Positions 43,829 to 52,072 of a stretch of DNA of 64,000 nt are shown here, piece after piece (within the stretch, counting starts at the first letter, position 1; every line of letters begins with the position of its first letter). A program made the translations under genes and the position numbers. The stretch is taken from the NCBI RefSeq assembly GCF_003355005.1, contig NZ_CP029985.1, positions 2,502,501 through 2,566,500 on the forward strand. Reading direction: 5' to 3'. The notes beneath the pieces were generated by a model. That model did not search any database. It had not been told where the DNA came from and worked only from the letters and a program-made list of their open reading frames with translations. The stretch is from Sphingomonas sp. FARSPH. Its GTDB lineage: Bacteria > Pseudomonadota > Alphaproteobacteria > Sphingomonadales > Sphingomonadaceae.

Positions 43829-44374
43829 TCAGCGCGACGACGGCGGGACGAGTGCGGGCACCGCGCGCGCCGCATCGGCGGGATCGATGCCCGGCCGCGC
43901 GCCGGCGGGGATCGTCTCCTCACCGCGCAATGCCCGGCCCGCGCGCTGGATCGCCTCGATCAGCCGCGGATAGACGCCGCAGCGGCAGATGTTGCCGATC
44001 GCCGCCTCGATCGCCGCCTCGCTGGGGTCGGGTGTGCGGCGCAGCAGCGCCTGCGCGGCCATGACGATGCCGGGGATGCAGAATCCGCATTGCGGCAGGT
44101 TGGCGGCGATGAAGGCGAGTTGCAGCGGGTGGTTGCGCTCGCGCGACAGTCCCTCGATCGTGGTGACGTAGCTGCCCTCGATCCGGCCGATGGGTAGCGT
44201 GCACGACGCGACGGCACGGCCGTCGACATCGACGATGCACGCGCCGCACTCGCCGGTGCCGCAGCCATATTTGGTGCCGGTCAGGTTGGACGCATCGCGC
44301 AGCGCCCACAGCAAGGGCGTTTCGGGATCGAGCCGATAGTCGACCGGCTGGTTGTTGACGGTAAGGCGCGCCAT
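43829..44374 (-). CDS. 2Fe-2S subunit of xanthine-oxidase-type dehydrogenase (IorA-like)
   Basis: The 181-residue protein has a plant-ferredoxin 2Fe-2S site (YGCGTGECGACIVDVDG, with a fourth Cys in ASCTLP) and a second all-helical 2Fe-2S site (QCGFCIPG and GNICRCGVYP). This is the small electron-transfer subunit that works with a molybdopterin large subunit such as IorB. No large subunit gene is in this window, so it appears orphaned or acts in trans. A C-terminal tail of about 30 residues is poorly conserved. It is 130 bases from the RcnB-like gene and probably independent. Confidence 0.9.
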   Translation of the reverse strand: MARLTVNNQPVDYRLDPETPLLWALRDASNLTGTKYGCGTGECGACIVDVDGRAVASCTLPIGRIEGSYVTTIEGLSRERNHPLQLAFIAANLPQCGFCIPGIVMAAQALLRRTPDPSEAAIEAAIGNICRCGVYPRLIEAIQRAGRALRGEETIPAGARPGIDPADAARAVPALVPPSSR

Positions 44375-44648
44375 GCGGGCGTCCTACGCCAGCTGGGGTG
44401 CCCCGATCCAGCCCCGTCGCCGGATCGGGGACGCGGTCGACATCCCGCGGCGCATCGCACCCTGGCGCCGCAATCATGCAAAATCGCCAAGCCGCTTGCG
44501 TCGCGGCGGATTCTGCGGAAAGCCACGCCCGTCACGACGGAAGACGCGCTGTGCCGGCCGGTCATCGCCCGGCTTGCCAGCCCGGCGCGGGCGTGCTTGT
44601 ACGTCATGTAACCGCTTACAAGCAAAGAGAGAGGGGCCGGAACGCCAC

Positions 44649-45956
44649 ATGGCTATCAACGTCAGCACCCATCAGTCGGGGGACGCCGCCGCCGGCGATG
44701 CCGCCCACGGCTATGACGCGCCAGATCTGCGCGTCTTCGTCATCGCGCTGTTCTTCATCTTCGGCGGGATCACCAGTCTCAACGACATCATCATCCCGAA
44801 GCTGAAGGAGCTGTTCACGCTCGACCATGCGACGTCGATGCTGGTCCAATCGGCGTTTTTCCTCGCCTACGCGCTTTTCTCGCTGCCCGCGGCCGCGATC
44901 GTGCGCAAGGCGGGCTATATGCGCACCGCGTCGATCGGCCTCGTCACGATGATGGTCGGCTGCCTCCTGTTCATCCCCGCCGCGCAGAGCGCGAAGTTCG
45001 AGATGTTCCTGGCCGCGCTATTCGTCCTCGGCGCGGGCATCACGATCGTGCAGGTGGTCGCCAATCCGCTGATCTCGCTGCTCGGCAAGCCGGAAACCGC
45101 GTCGAGCCGCCTGACCTTCGCGCAGGCGTTCAACTCGCTCGGCACGACGATCTTTCCGCGCGTCGGCTCGTCGCTGATCCTCGGCGGCCTCGCCAGCGTC
45201 AGCGCCGCCTCGCTCAGCGGCGCCGCGCTCGTCGCCTATCGCCAGGAAGCGTCGCAGGCGATCGTTCATACCTACATCGGCCTTGCCATCGCGCTCGCGA
45301 TCATCGCCGCCGTCGTGTGGACGCGCCGCAACCGCCTGAACGAGGAACAGGACCAGACGGGCAGCATCTTCCACGCCTTCACCCTGCTCCGGCGTCCGCG
45401 CTTCGCGATGGGGGCGGCGTGCATCTTCCTCTACGTCGGCGCGGAAGTGTCGATCGGGTCGGTGATCGTGCTGTATCTGATGCAATCGTCGGTGTTCGGC
45501 ATCAGCGATCAGGCGGCGGGCAATTATGTCGCGTATTACTGGGGGGGGGCGCTGGTCGGTCGCTTCATCGGGTCGTACGTGCTGACGCGCATCGCGCCGG
45601 GCAAGGTGCTCGCCGCCGTGGCGACGGGGGCGATCGCGCTGATCCTGATCTCGGCGAATTCGACCGGCACGCTCGCCGGCTGGACGCTGCTCGCGATCGG
45701 GCTGATGAACTCGATCATGTTCCCGACGATCTTCAGCCTCGCCAGCGAAGGGCTGGGCAAGCGGGCGGCGGAAGGATCGGGCGTCATCGCGACCGCGATC
45801 GTCGGCGGCGCGGTGATCCCGCCGCTGACCGGCGTGATCGCGGACCACAGCGGGTCGATGCAATTCTCGCTGGTCCTGCCGGCGATCTGCTACGCGATCA
45901 TCCTCGCCTATGGCCTCTATGCGCGCAAACCCGTGCGCGCGGTCGAGGGCGCCTGA
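44649..45956 (+). CDS. FucP-type sugar MFS permease
   Basis: The 435-residue inner-membrane protein has twelve predicted helices and the FHS-family phrases FFIFGGITSLNDIIIPKLKELF, AQAFNSLGTTIFP and NSIMFPTIFSLASEGLG, which are typical of L-fucose/glucose/galactose proton symporters. The start at 44649 follows AGAGAGAGGGG. The usual helix-1 wording with WGF is here FFIFGGI, so the sugar cannot be given. The gene stands alone between divergent and convergent neighbours; no sugar kinase or regulator is adjacent. Confidence 0.9.
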   Translation: MAINVSTHQSGDAAAGDAAHGYDAPDLRVFVIALFFIFGGITSLNDIIIPKLKELFTLDHATSMLVQSAFFLAYALFSLPAAAIVRKAGYMRTASIGLVTMMVGCLLFIPAAQSAKFEMFLAALFVLGAGITIVQVVANPLISLLGKPETASSRLTFAQAFNSLGTTIFPRVGSSLILGGLASVSAASLSGAALVAYRQEASQAIVHTYIGLAIALAIIAAVVWTRRNRLNEEQDQTGSIFHAFTLLRRPRFAMGAACIFLYVGAEVSIGSVIVLYLMQSSVFGISDQAAGNYVAYYWGGALVGRFIGSYVLTRIAPGKVLAAVATGAIALILISANSTGTLAGWTLLAIGLMNSIMFPTIFSLASEGLGKRAAEGSGVIATAIVGGAVIPPLTGVIADHSGSMQFSLVLPAICYAIILAYGLYARKPVRAVEGA

Positions 45957-45962
45957 GGCGGA

Positions 45963-47078
45963 TCAGGGCTCGGCGTCGGCCGAGCCCTTTCGCGGCGCCG
46001 GCCGGCCTAGCGCCAGGTCGGCGTCGGAAAAGCGGATCGGCGTGCGCAGGCCGCGGATCGGTGCGGTGTCCAGCACCATGCCGCGCGCCATCACCTGCGG
46101 GTCGGTCAGCGCCTGTTCGACGCTGTTGATCGGCCCCGCGGGCACGCCCGCCGCCGCGAGGTGCGCCAGCAGATCGTCGCGCGCGAACCGGCGCGTCGCG
46201 TCGGTGATCGCGGCGAACAGCGCGGACTGGTGCGCCAGCCGTCCGGCGTTGGTCGCCCATTCGAGCTGCGGCGACAGGCCGACGATGTCGCAAAAGCGCC
46301 CGAACTGGCCATCGTTGCCGACCGCCAGGATGAACCAGCCGTCCGCCGTCTCGAACACCGCATAGGGCGACACGTTCATATGCGCATTGCCGACGCGCGG
46401 CGGGCTTTCGCCGGTGGCGAAATAGTTCGCGGCCTGGTTGGCGAGCACGCCGACCATCGTGTCGAGCAGCGCCATGTCGATATGCTGGCCGCGCCCCGTC
46501 CGTTCGCGCATCGCCAGCGCAGCCTGGATCGCGATGACGCTGTACAGGCCGGTGGCGATGTCGGCCATCGCGACGCCGATCTTCTGCGGCGCACCGTCGG
46601 GCTCGCCGGTCAGGCTCATCATCCCGCTCATGCCCTGGACGATATAGTCGTATCCGGCGCGCGTGGCGTAGGGCCCGTCCTGTCCGAAACCGGTGATCGA
46701 ACAATAGACGAGGCGCGGGTTGAGCGCCGACAGGCTGGCATAATCGAGCCCGTATTTGGCGAGACCGCCGACCTTGAAATTCTCGATCAGTACGTCCGCG
46801 TCGGCCGCGAGCGCGCGCACTCTTGCCTGCCCTTCGGGCGTGGTGAAGTCGACGACGTGGCTGGTCTTGCCGCGGTTGCACGCGTGGAAATAGGCCGCGT
46901 CGCAGCTGCCGTCCGGATTGGCGACGAAGGGCGGCCCCCAACTGCGCGTATCGTCGCCGGCCGGGGATTCGATCTTGGTCACTTCTGCGCCGAGATCGGC
47001 GAGCACCTGGCCCGCCCAGGGCCCGGCGAGGATGCGGGCGAGTTCCAGGACCTTGAGGCCGGCGAGGGGCGTGGTCAT
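45963..47078 (-). CDS. Family III CoA-transferase, probable glutarate CoA-transferase
   Basis: The 371-residue protein is a CaiB/BaiF-type CoA-transferase. The start reads GLKVLELARILAGPWAGQVLADLGAEVTKIE, and the catalytic Asp is in MADIATGLYSVIAI near residue 165; LANQAANYFATGE follows. The next gene in the same direction upstream is glutaryl-CoA dehydrogenase. That pairing is the known arrangement for succinyl-CoA:glutarate CoA-transferase (SUGCT-like), which makes glutaryl-CoA in lysine or tryptophan breakdown. The specific donor and acceptor are inferred from context. The convergent sugar permease ends 6 bases away. Confidence 0.88.
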   Translation of the reverse strand: MTTPLAGLKVLELARILAGPWAGQVLADLGAEVTKIESPAGDDTRSWGPPFVANPDGSCDAAYFHACNRGKTSHVVDFTTPEGQARVRALAADADVLIENFKVGGLAKYGLDYASLSALNPRLVYCSITGFGQDGPYATRAGYDYIVQGMSGMMSLTGEPDGAPQKIGVAMADIATGLYSVIAIQAALAMRERTGRGQHIDMALLDTMVGVLANQAANYFATGESPPRVGNAHMNVSPYAVFETADGWFILAVGNDGQFGRFCDIVGLSPQLEWATNAGRLAHQSALFAAITDATRRFARDDLLAHLAAAGVPAGPINSVEQALTDPQVMARGMVLDTAPIRGLRTPIRFSDADLALGRPAPRKGSADAEP

Positions 47079-47096
47079 TCTGCCTTGTCCCCGCTC

Positions 47097-47188
47097 GTCA
47101 TCCCCGCGAAGGCGGGGATCCAGACGCGCAACGCTTCGAAGGAGTCGCCGCGGCAGCGGCTCTGGATCCCCGCCTTCGCGAGGATGAC
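47097..47188. repeat. REP-like inverted repeat
   Basis: A 28-base arm starting GTCATCCCCGCGAAGGCGGG is matched by a nearly perfect inverted copy at 47161-47188, with about 36 bases between. This is the common dispersed extragenic palindrome type of alpha- and betaproteobacteria. It separates two genes of one pathway and could form a strong hairpin in either transcript. Confidence 0.85.
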
Positions 47189-47226
47189 ATAGGAAAGAAA
47201 GGAGATGGTGCGAACGAGCGCCTCCC

Positions 47227-48411
47227 TCAAAACGCCGCGATTCCGGTGATCGCGCGGCCGAGGATCAGCGCGTGGACGTCGTGCGCGCCTTCGTAGGTGT
47301 TGACCGTCTCCAGGTTCATGACGTGGCGCATGACCTGATATTCGCCCGAAATGCCGTTGCCGCCGTGCATGTCGCGCGCGGTGCGGGCGATGTCGAGCGC
47401 CTTGCCGACGTTGTTGCGCTTGACGATCGAAACCATCTCGGGCGCGAAGCGACCTTCGTCCATCAGCCGGCCGACGCGCAAAGACGCCTGCAGGCCGAGC
47501 GCGATCTCGGTCTCCATATCGGCGAGCTTCTTCTGGTATAGCTGCCGCCCGGCGAGCGGCGTGCCGAACTGCTTGCGGTCGAGGCCATATTGTCGCGCCG
47601 CATGGAAGCAGAACTCCGCCGCGCCGAGCGCGCCCCAGCTGATCCCGTAACGCGCGCGGTTGAGGCAGCCGAACGGACCCTTCAGCCCCTCGACGTTGGG
47701 GAGCAGCGCCTCCTCGCCAACCTCGACCTCGTCCATCATCACCATGCCGGTGATCGACGCGCGCAAGCTGAGCTTGCCCTCGATCTTCGGCGCGGTCAGG
47801 CCCTTCATCCCCTTTTCCAGGATGAAGCCGCGGATCGCGCCGCCATGCGCGTCGCTCTTCGCCCAGATGACGAAGACGTCGGCGATCGGGCTGTTCGAAA
47901 TCCACGTCTTGGCGCCGGAGATGACATAGCCGCCATCGACCTGGCGCGCGCGCGTGGTCATGCCGCCGGGATCGGAGCCGGCATCTGGCTCAGTCAGGCC
48001 GAAACAGCCGATCCATTCGCCGCTGGCCAGTTTTGGCAGATATTTGCGGCGCTGGTCGTCCGAACCATAGGCATGGATCGGAAACATGACGAGGCTCGAT
48101 TGCACGCTCATCATCGAGCGATAACCCGAATCGACCCGCTCCACCTCGCGCGCGACGAGGCCGTAGGCGACGTAGCTGGCGCCGACGCCGCCGAATTCCT
48201 CCGGGATCGTCGGGCCGAGCAGGCCGAGTTCGCCCATCTCGCGGAAGATCGCGGGATCAGTGTGTTCGTGCTGGAAGGCGTCGATGATGCGGGGCGCAAG
48301 TTTGTCCTGCGCGTAGGCCCGCGCGGTATCGCGGATCATGCGTTCGTCTTCGCTCAACTGCTCGTCGAGCAGGAACGGATCCGCCCAGTCGAACTTGCCC
48401 ATACCGGCCAT
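47227..48411 (-). CDS. gcdH: Glutaryl-CoA dehydrogenase
   Basis: The 394-residue FAD enzyme oxidises and decarboxylates glutaryl-CoA to crotonyl-CoA. It starts at the ATG at 48411, followed by FDWADPFLLDEQLSEDERMIRDTARAYAQ, a phrase typical of GcdH. The flavin part reads CFGLTEPDAGSDPGGM and WISNSPIADVFVIWAK, the catalytic Glu is in NTYEGAHDVHALILGRAITG near residue 375, and GCLNRARYGISWGALGAAEFC is the substrate helix. All expected blocks are present. The CoA-transferase at 45963 probably supplies its substrate; the two are separated by a REP-like hairpin. Confidence 0.95.
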   Translation of the reverse strand: MAGMGKFDWADPFLLDEQLSEDERMIRDTARAYAQDKLAPRIIDAFQHEHTDPAIFREMGELGLLGPTIPEEFGGVGASYVAYGLVAREVERVDSGYRSMMSVQSSLVMFPIHAYGSDDQRRKYLPKLASGEWIGCFGLTEPDAGSDPGGMTTRARQVDGGYVISGAKTWISNSPIADVFVIWAKSDAHGGAIRGFILEKGMKGLTAPKIEGKLSLRASITGMVMMDEVEVGEEALLPNVEGLKGPFGCLNRARYGISWGALGAAEFCFHAARQYGLDRKQFGTPLAGRQLYQKKLADMETEIALGLQASLRVGRLMDEGRFAPEMVSIVKRNNVGKALDIARTARDMHGGNGISGEYQVMRHVMNLETVNTYEGAHDVHALILGRAITGIAAF

Positions 48412-48502
48412 CGCATCGCTCTCCTTTTCAAGGATGCGGTACGGGGGAAGGCCGGCATAGGCAAGTTCCTCCCCCAGCATTCGCAGGGGAGGAATCAGGC
48501 GT

Positions 48503-50644
48503 CTACAATCCGAACCGCAGCGTCGCGCGCAGGTCGCGGCCGGCAAGCGGCGCGAAGTCCTTGAGGAAGCTGGAATGCCGGCGCGCGACGACGTCGAAGA
48601 CGTTGTTCGCCGACAGCAGCAGGCTGGTGCGGCTGTCCGGTCCGAACGGCTTCAGCGACACCGACGCATTAACCATCGTATAGGCCGGCGTGCGCGTCTC
48701 GAACGCCGCGATACGCCCCTGCGCGAAGGCATGTTCCGCTTCGACGCGCGCGCTCAGCCGGTCGCCCTGCACCTCGATCCCGCCAAGCAGACGGGCCGGC
48801 GGGATGCGCGGCACGGGACCCTGGTCGACGATCGTCGCGCGGACGTAATCGCCGAGCAGGTCGGCGTTGATCGCATAGCCGCCGATCTGGGCGAGCTTGA
48901 CCGACCCGTCCGCCTCGAACCCCCAATAACGGGCGTCGCGCTGCTGATACTGGAAGCAGGGGAGGTCGACGTCACGGCCCGACGGCGCGGCCGCGGCGGC
49001 GCAGGCTGCCTGATCGACCTGGTTCTCCGAGATATAGTTGGTGAACCAGTTGTAATAGGCCGACGCATCGAAGCTGAAGCCGGTGCCATGCGCATGCAGC
49101 GTCGCCTCCAACCCCCAGGATTTCTCCAGCCGGAAGTTCGGATTGCCCAGTTCGTACGCCTGCGTGCCAGCGTGCGCGCCATTGGCGAACAATTCCTCTG
49201 CCGACGGTGCGCGCTCGGTGCGCGATCCGTTGAGGCCGACGCGGATCGTGTCGGTCAGCGCATAGGACGCGCCAAGCGAGCCCGATACCGCGTCGAAATG
49301 CCGCTTGCCCGCAAAGAAACGCTGGTCGCCGGCGGGCGTGCGCGCGGCAAGGTCGCTGACCTCGTAGCGCAGGCCGCCTTCGGCGCGGAACGGGCCGCTG
49401 GCATATTGCTGCAGCGTGAAGAAGCCGGTCTGGTTGGTCTCGTTCTTCGGCAGGAACGCCTCGTCGCCCTTCACGTCGAACTGGCGGTTGAAATACTGGA
49501 CGCCGCTTGCCCCCTGCCAGCCGCCGCGGTTTGCCTGCACCAGTTCCAGCCGCGCCTCCAGCCCGTTGTTGTAGAAAGCGGTGCCGACGCTGCCGTCTGC
49601 GCCAAGCTCGAAGTGGCGATAGGTCGCCTGGCCGGCGCGGATGCGGATACGGTCGAGGAAGCCGCCGCCGGTCCGCACCTCGCCGCGCAGGTCGACGCGG
49701 TTCTGGACGACGGACAGGCGCGGCGCCTCCTGCTCCTGGCCGACCTGGGTCGCGTAGCGGATCGGCACGCCGTACAGGCTGTCGTAATGGCTGTAGCTGA
49801 TGCCGAGGTTGCCGGTGTCGGTGATGATCGACGCGCCGGCGCCCGCGGTCCACGTTTCCGCCGCCGAATTGGGCAGGCGATCGCGCAAGGCGGCGGACGC
49901 GGCGAAGTCGATCGGCTCGTCGGTGCCCGGTTGCGGCAGGCCGACCTGGCTGAGCGCGGCGCGCCGCGCCGCCGAGGACAGCAGATAACCGTGGCCCGTG
50001 CGCAGGTCGTCCGACTTCAGATACGATCCGTCGGCGTGGAGGACGAGATGGTCGCCGACCGCGACGTCGCCCGCCATGCCGGCGGAGCGCTCGTTCGCCG
50101 CCGACCCGTAATTGGCGATGCCGTTCACGCGATAGCCGTCCTTGGGCAGGGTGCGCGGGATGCGCGTGTCGATGACGTTGACGACGCCGCCGACCGCGGA
50201 CGATCCGAACAACAGCGCCGACGGCCCGCGCAGCACCTCGACCCGTTCGGCGAGCAGCGGGTCGATGATGACGGCATGGTCGACGCTGGTGTTGCTGACA
50301 TCGATCGCGCCGATACCGTCGGTCAGCACCCGAACGCGGTCGCCCTGGAAGCCGCGCAGGATCGGCCGCGACGCGCTGGGGCCGAACGAGGTGGCCGACA
50401 CGCCGGGCTGGCGCGCCAGCGTCTCGCCGATCGTCGGGCGCAGTTCGCGGGTCAGCGCCTCGCCCGACAGCACGGTCGTGCCCTGCAGCACGTCGCGCTC
50501 GCTCTGGTCGATCGGTGCCGTAACGATGATGTCGCGGGTCTGGTCGCGCTGCGCGGGCGTGCCGGGCGCGTCCGTTTGTGCGGCGGCGGGAAGCGCGGGC
50601 AGGGCGAGCACGGCCGCGCCGGCCAGCAGGGCGAATTTTGTCAT
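48503..50644 (-). CDS. TonB-dependent receptor, ZnuD-like
   Basis: The 713-residue receptor has a signal peptide ending in AAAQ, a TonB-box-like DIIVTAPIDQSERD, then a plug with LRPTIGETLARQPGVSATSFG, ASRPILRGFQGDRVRVLTDG and NTSVDHAVIIDPLLAERVEV, and a barrel ending RDLRATLRFGL. The plug wording is that of ZnuD, the zinc and haem uptake receptor of Neisseria and many sphingomonads. His- and acid-rich zinc-capture loops are less evident than in Neisseria. An inverted repeat about 70 bases before the start may be its metal-regulator site. Confidence 0.88.
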   Translation of the reverse strand: MTKFALLAGAAVLALPALPAAAQTDAPGTPAQRDQTRDIIVTAPIDQSERDVLQGTTVLSGEALTRELRPTIGETLARQPGVSATSFGPSASRPILRGFQGDRVRVLTDGIGAIDVSNTSVDHAVIIDPLLAERVEVLRGPSALLFGSSAVGGVVNVIDTRIPRTLPKDGYRVNGIANYGSAANERSAGMAGDVAVGDHLVLHADGSYLKSDDLRTGHGYLLSSAARRAALSQVGLPQPGTDEPIDFAASAALRDRLPNSAAETWTAGAGASIITDTGNLGISYSHYDSLYGVPIRYATQVGQEQEAPRLSVVQNRVDLRGEVRTGGGFLDRIRIRAGQATYRHFELGADGSVGTAFYNNGLEARLELVQANRGGWQGASGVQYFNRQFDVKGDEAFLPKNETNQTGFFTLQQYASGPFRAEGGLRYEVSDLAARTPAGDQRFFAGKRHFDAVSGSLGASYALTDTIRVGLNGSRTERAPSAEELFANGAHAGTQAYELGNPNFRLEKSWGLEATLHAHGTGFSFDASAYYNWFTNYISENQVDQAACAAAAAPSGRDVDLPCFQYQQRDARYWGFEADGSVKLAQIGGYAINADLLGDYVRATIVDQGPVPRIPPARLLGGIEVQGDRLSARVEAEHAFAQGRIAAFETRTPAYTMVNASVSLKPFGPDSRTSLLLSANNVFDVVARRHSSFLKDFAPLAGRDLRATLRFGL

Positions 50645-50709
50645 CGATACTCCGAACGGCTACTGGGACTGAAAGCATGACGCGCAACGGCAATCGCGCG
50701 TCATCTATC

Positions 50710-50736
50710 TTTCATGATACATCATATCAAATGAAA
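50710..50736. promoter_or_regulatory. Candidate Zur/Fur-type operator upstream of ZnuD-like gene
   Basis: An AT-rich imperfect inverted repeat runs from TTTCATGATA to TATCAAATGAAA, with TGATA-CATCA-TATCA as its core. It stands out in a GC-rich background and lies 66-92 bases upstream of the receptor start. Zinc-uptake genes are usually controlled by Zur at such sites; the exact match to a Zur consensus was not tested. Confidence 0.5.
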
Positions 50737-50768
50737 TATTGCGGTGCGACGCGGTTTCCCGATCTGCG

Positions 50769-50838
50769 GTCGCGCACCGTCGCGCACCGTCGCGCACCGT
50801 CGCGCACCGTCGCGCACCGTCGCGCACCGTCGCGCAAC
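50769..50838. repeat. 10-bp tandem repeat, six perfect copies plus edges
   Basis: The unit CGCGCACCGT occurs six times in a row from 50771 to 50830, with a partial unit before and a degenerate unit (CGCGCAACGG) after. It lies between the 3' end of a small leftward gene and the ZnuD-like promoter. The period is close to one helical turn, so the copies lie on one face of the DNA. Confidence 0.95.
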
Positions 50839-50844
50839 GGCCCC

Positions 50845-51162
50845 TCAATCGTCGTCGATCAGCAGGATCGCGAGTGTCACCCCGCTCGCGTCGCGTCGTA
50901 TCACCACCAGTTCGGCGACGAAGGCGCCGCGTACCGGCAGTTCGGCCTGCGGCAGGGCGGCGAGCCAGCGGTCTGCCGCGCCGTCACGCGCCGCGTCGAT
51001 CGCGAAGGTCAATTGCAACCGCCGCCCGGCGAATGTCGCGCTCGCCCAAGCGCGCTCCTCATGCCCCAGTGCCGTAAGCGACAGGCCATGCGCCGCGGCA
51101 TGACGATCAAGCGCACGGACCAGCCGCGCCGCCGCGCCGATGCGAAAGGTGGCGAAGCTCAT
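50845..51162 (-). CDS. Conserved hypothetical protein, 105 aa
   Basis: The product from the ATG at 51162 begins MSFATFRIGAAARLVRALDRHAAAHGLSL and ends with a strand LAILLIDDD. The composition is soluble with alternating strand and helix character (WASATFAGRRLQLTFAIDAARDGAADRWLAALPQAE). I cannot name the family. The start overlaps the stop of a 58-residue gene upstream by four bases (ATGA), so the two are coupled. The pair is divergent from an S24-type repressor, which may regulate it. Confidence 0.65.
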   Translation of the reverse strand: MSFATFRIGAAARLVRALDRHAAAHGLSLTALGHEERAWASATFAGRRLQLTFAIDAARDGAADRWLAALPQAELPVRGAFVAELVVIRRDASGVTLAILLIDDD

Positions 51163-51335
51163 GCGCCGTCCTCCCGCATGAACGCGAGGACGCGCGCCAG
51201 CGTCGCCGCACGCAACGCCCGTCCCTGACGCAGATCGTGGACCAGTCGCGGATCGTTGATCGCGCGCCGGCCGAACGTGGCCGGCGGCATGCGGGTGCGC
51301 GCCAGATAGGCGTTGATCGTAAATAGCAATGGCAT
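51159..51335 (-). CDS. Small Cro/CI-like DNA-binding protein, 58 aa
   Basis: The frame starts with ATG at 51335 behind GGGAGGGAGACG on the minus strand and encodes FTINAYLARTRMPPATFGRR, then INDPRLVHDLRQGRALRAAT and LARVLAFMRE. The pattern xxTFGRRAINDPRLVHDLRxGR resembles the short HTH proteins of sphingomonads and rhizobia that read FGKRAVKDPNFVxDLRKGR. It is therefore probably a small DNA-binding protein. Its stop overlaps the next start (ATGA). Upstream is a divergent promoter with a perfect palindrome. Confidence 0.6.
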   Translation of the reverse strand: MPLLFTINAYLARTRMPPATFGRRAINDPRLVHDLRQGRALRAATLARVLAFMREDGA

Positions 51336-51395
51336 CGTCTCCCTCCCGAGTCCCGAATCCGTGTTCCTGAAATGTTCTCATTATTCCAACTTGTC

Positions 51396-51410
51396 TAGGA
51401 AAAATTCCTA
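51396..51410. promoter_or_regulatory. Perfect palindrome, likely operator of S24 repressor
   Basis: TAGGAA, three A bases, TTCCTA form a perfect inverted repeat in the AT-rich gap between the two small leftward genes and the repressor, 17 bases before the repressor GTG. The position suggests autoregulation and control of both directions. Confidence 0.55.
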
Positions 51411-51426
51411 CGGTACGTTCACGATC

Positions 51427-52047
51427 GTGGAACCGGATGATCCGAGGGCGACCGTCCGGTCGCTGGCGCAGGCGCGGGGCGTCAGCCTGACGGCATTGTC
51501 GCTGATGCTCGGGCGCAACGCGGCTTATTTGCAGCAGTTCGTCACGCGCGGGTCACCGCGCCGTCTCGCGACCGACGACCGGCGGCGGCTCGCGGATTTC
51601 TTCGGCATCGACGAGGACGCGCTGGGTGCGGAAACACGCCGCAGGGCGTTCATGCTGCCGCGGCTGGACGTTGCGGTGTCGGCGGGGCCGGGCGCTCTGG
51701 TCGATGCGGAGGTCGCGATGGGGGCGGCGGCGATCGACCCGGCGCTTGCCGCGCATCTCGGTCTGCGTGAAGGGGCGGCATCGATCGTACGCGTGCGCGG
51801 TTCATCGATGGAGCCGGGCCTCGTCGACGGCGACCTGATCGTCGTCGATCAGGCGAAACGGAAGCCCGATGCGCGCGGCGGCGTCTTCGTGGTGCGCATC
51901 GACGGGACGGTGATGGTCAAGCGCGTCGCGCATGGCGCGGACGGCACGCTGGAGGTGCGCAGCGATAATCCCGCCGCGCCGCCCGTGCCCGATGCGCCGG
52001 TGGAGGTGATCGGCCGCGTCGTCTGGCTGATGCGCGCGCCGCGTTGA
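51427..52047 (+). CDS. LexA-like repressor, HTH plus S24 peptidase domain
   Basis: About 206 residues from a GTG at 51427; the open frame extends to 51313 but that part covers the palindrome and lacks coding character. The N-terminal HTH reads ATVRSLAQARGVSLTALSLMLGRNAAYLQQF. The C-terminal half is an S24/LexA self-cleavage domain with the nucleophile Ser in RGSSMEPGLVDGDLIVVD and Lys in GTVMVKRVAHG; a possible cleavage region is SAGPG. Such proteins resemble phage CI repressors and respond to DNA damage or related stress. It is divergent from two tiny coupled genes. Confidence 0.88.
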   Translation: MEPDDPRATVRSLAQARGVSLTALSLMLGRNAAYLQQFVTRGSPRRLATDDRRRLADFFGIDEDALGAETRRRAFMLPRLDVAVSAGPGALVDAEVAMGAAAIDPALAAHLGLREGAASIVRVRGSSMEPGLVDGDLIVVDQAKRKPDARGGVFVVRIDGTVMVKRVAHGADGTLEVRSDNPAAPPVPDAPVEVIGRVVWLMRAPR

Positions 52048-52072
52048 TCGATGGGTTTGCCCGGGGGCGGAG

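Noticed and set aside
47097..47188. Inverted repeat considered as IS ends or a terminator.
   Set aside because: Only about 36 bases lie between the arms, no transposase is present and there is no T-run. The sequence matches the common REP-like palindrome type.
48575..50680. Rightward open frame of about 700 codons opposite the ZnuD-type gene.
   Set aside because: Its product is Arg/Ala-rich with no domain, the usual antisense shadow in GC-rich DNA. The leftward receptor has signal peptide, plug and barrel.
50769..50838. Tandem repeat considered as a CRISPR array.
   Set aside because: The units are 10 bases and directly adjacent, with no spacers, and no cas gene is near.
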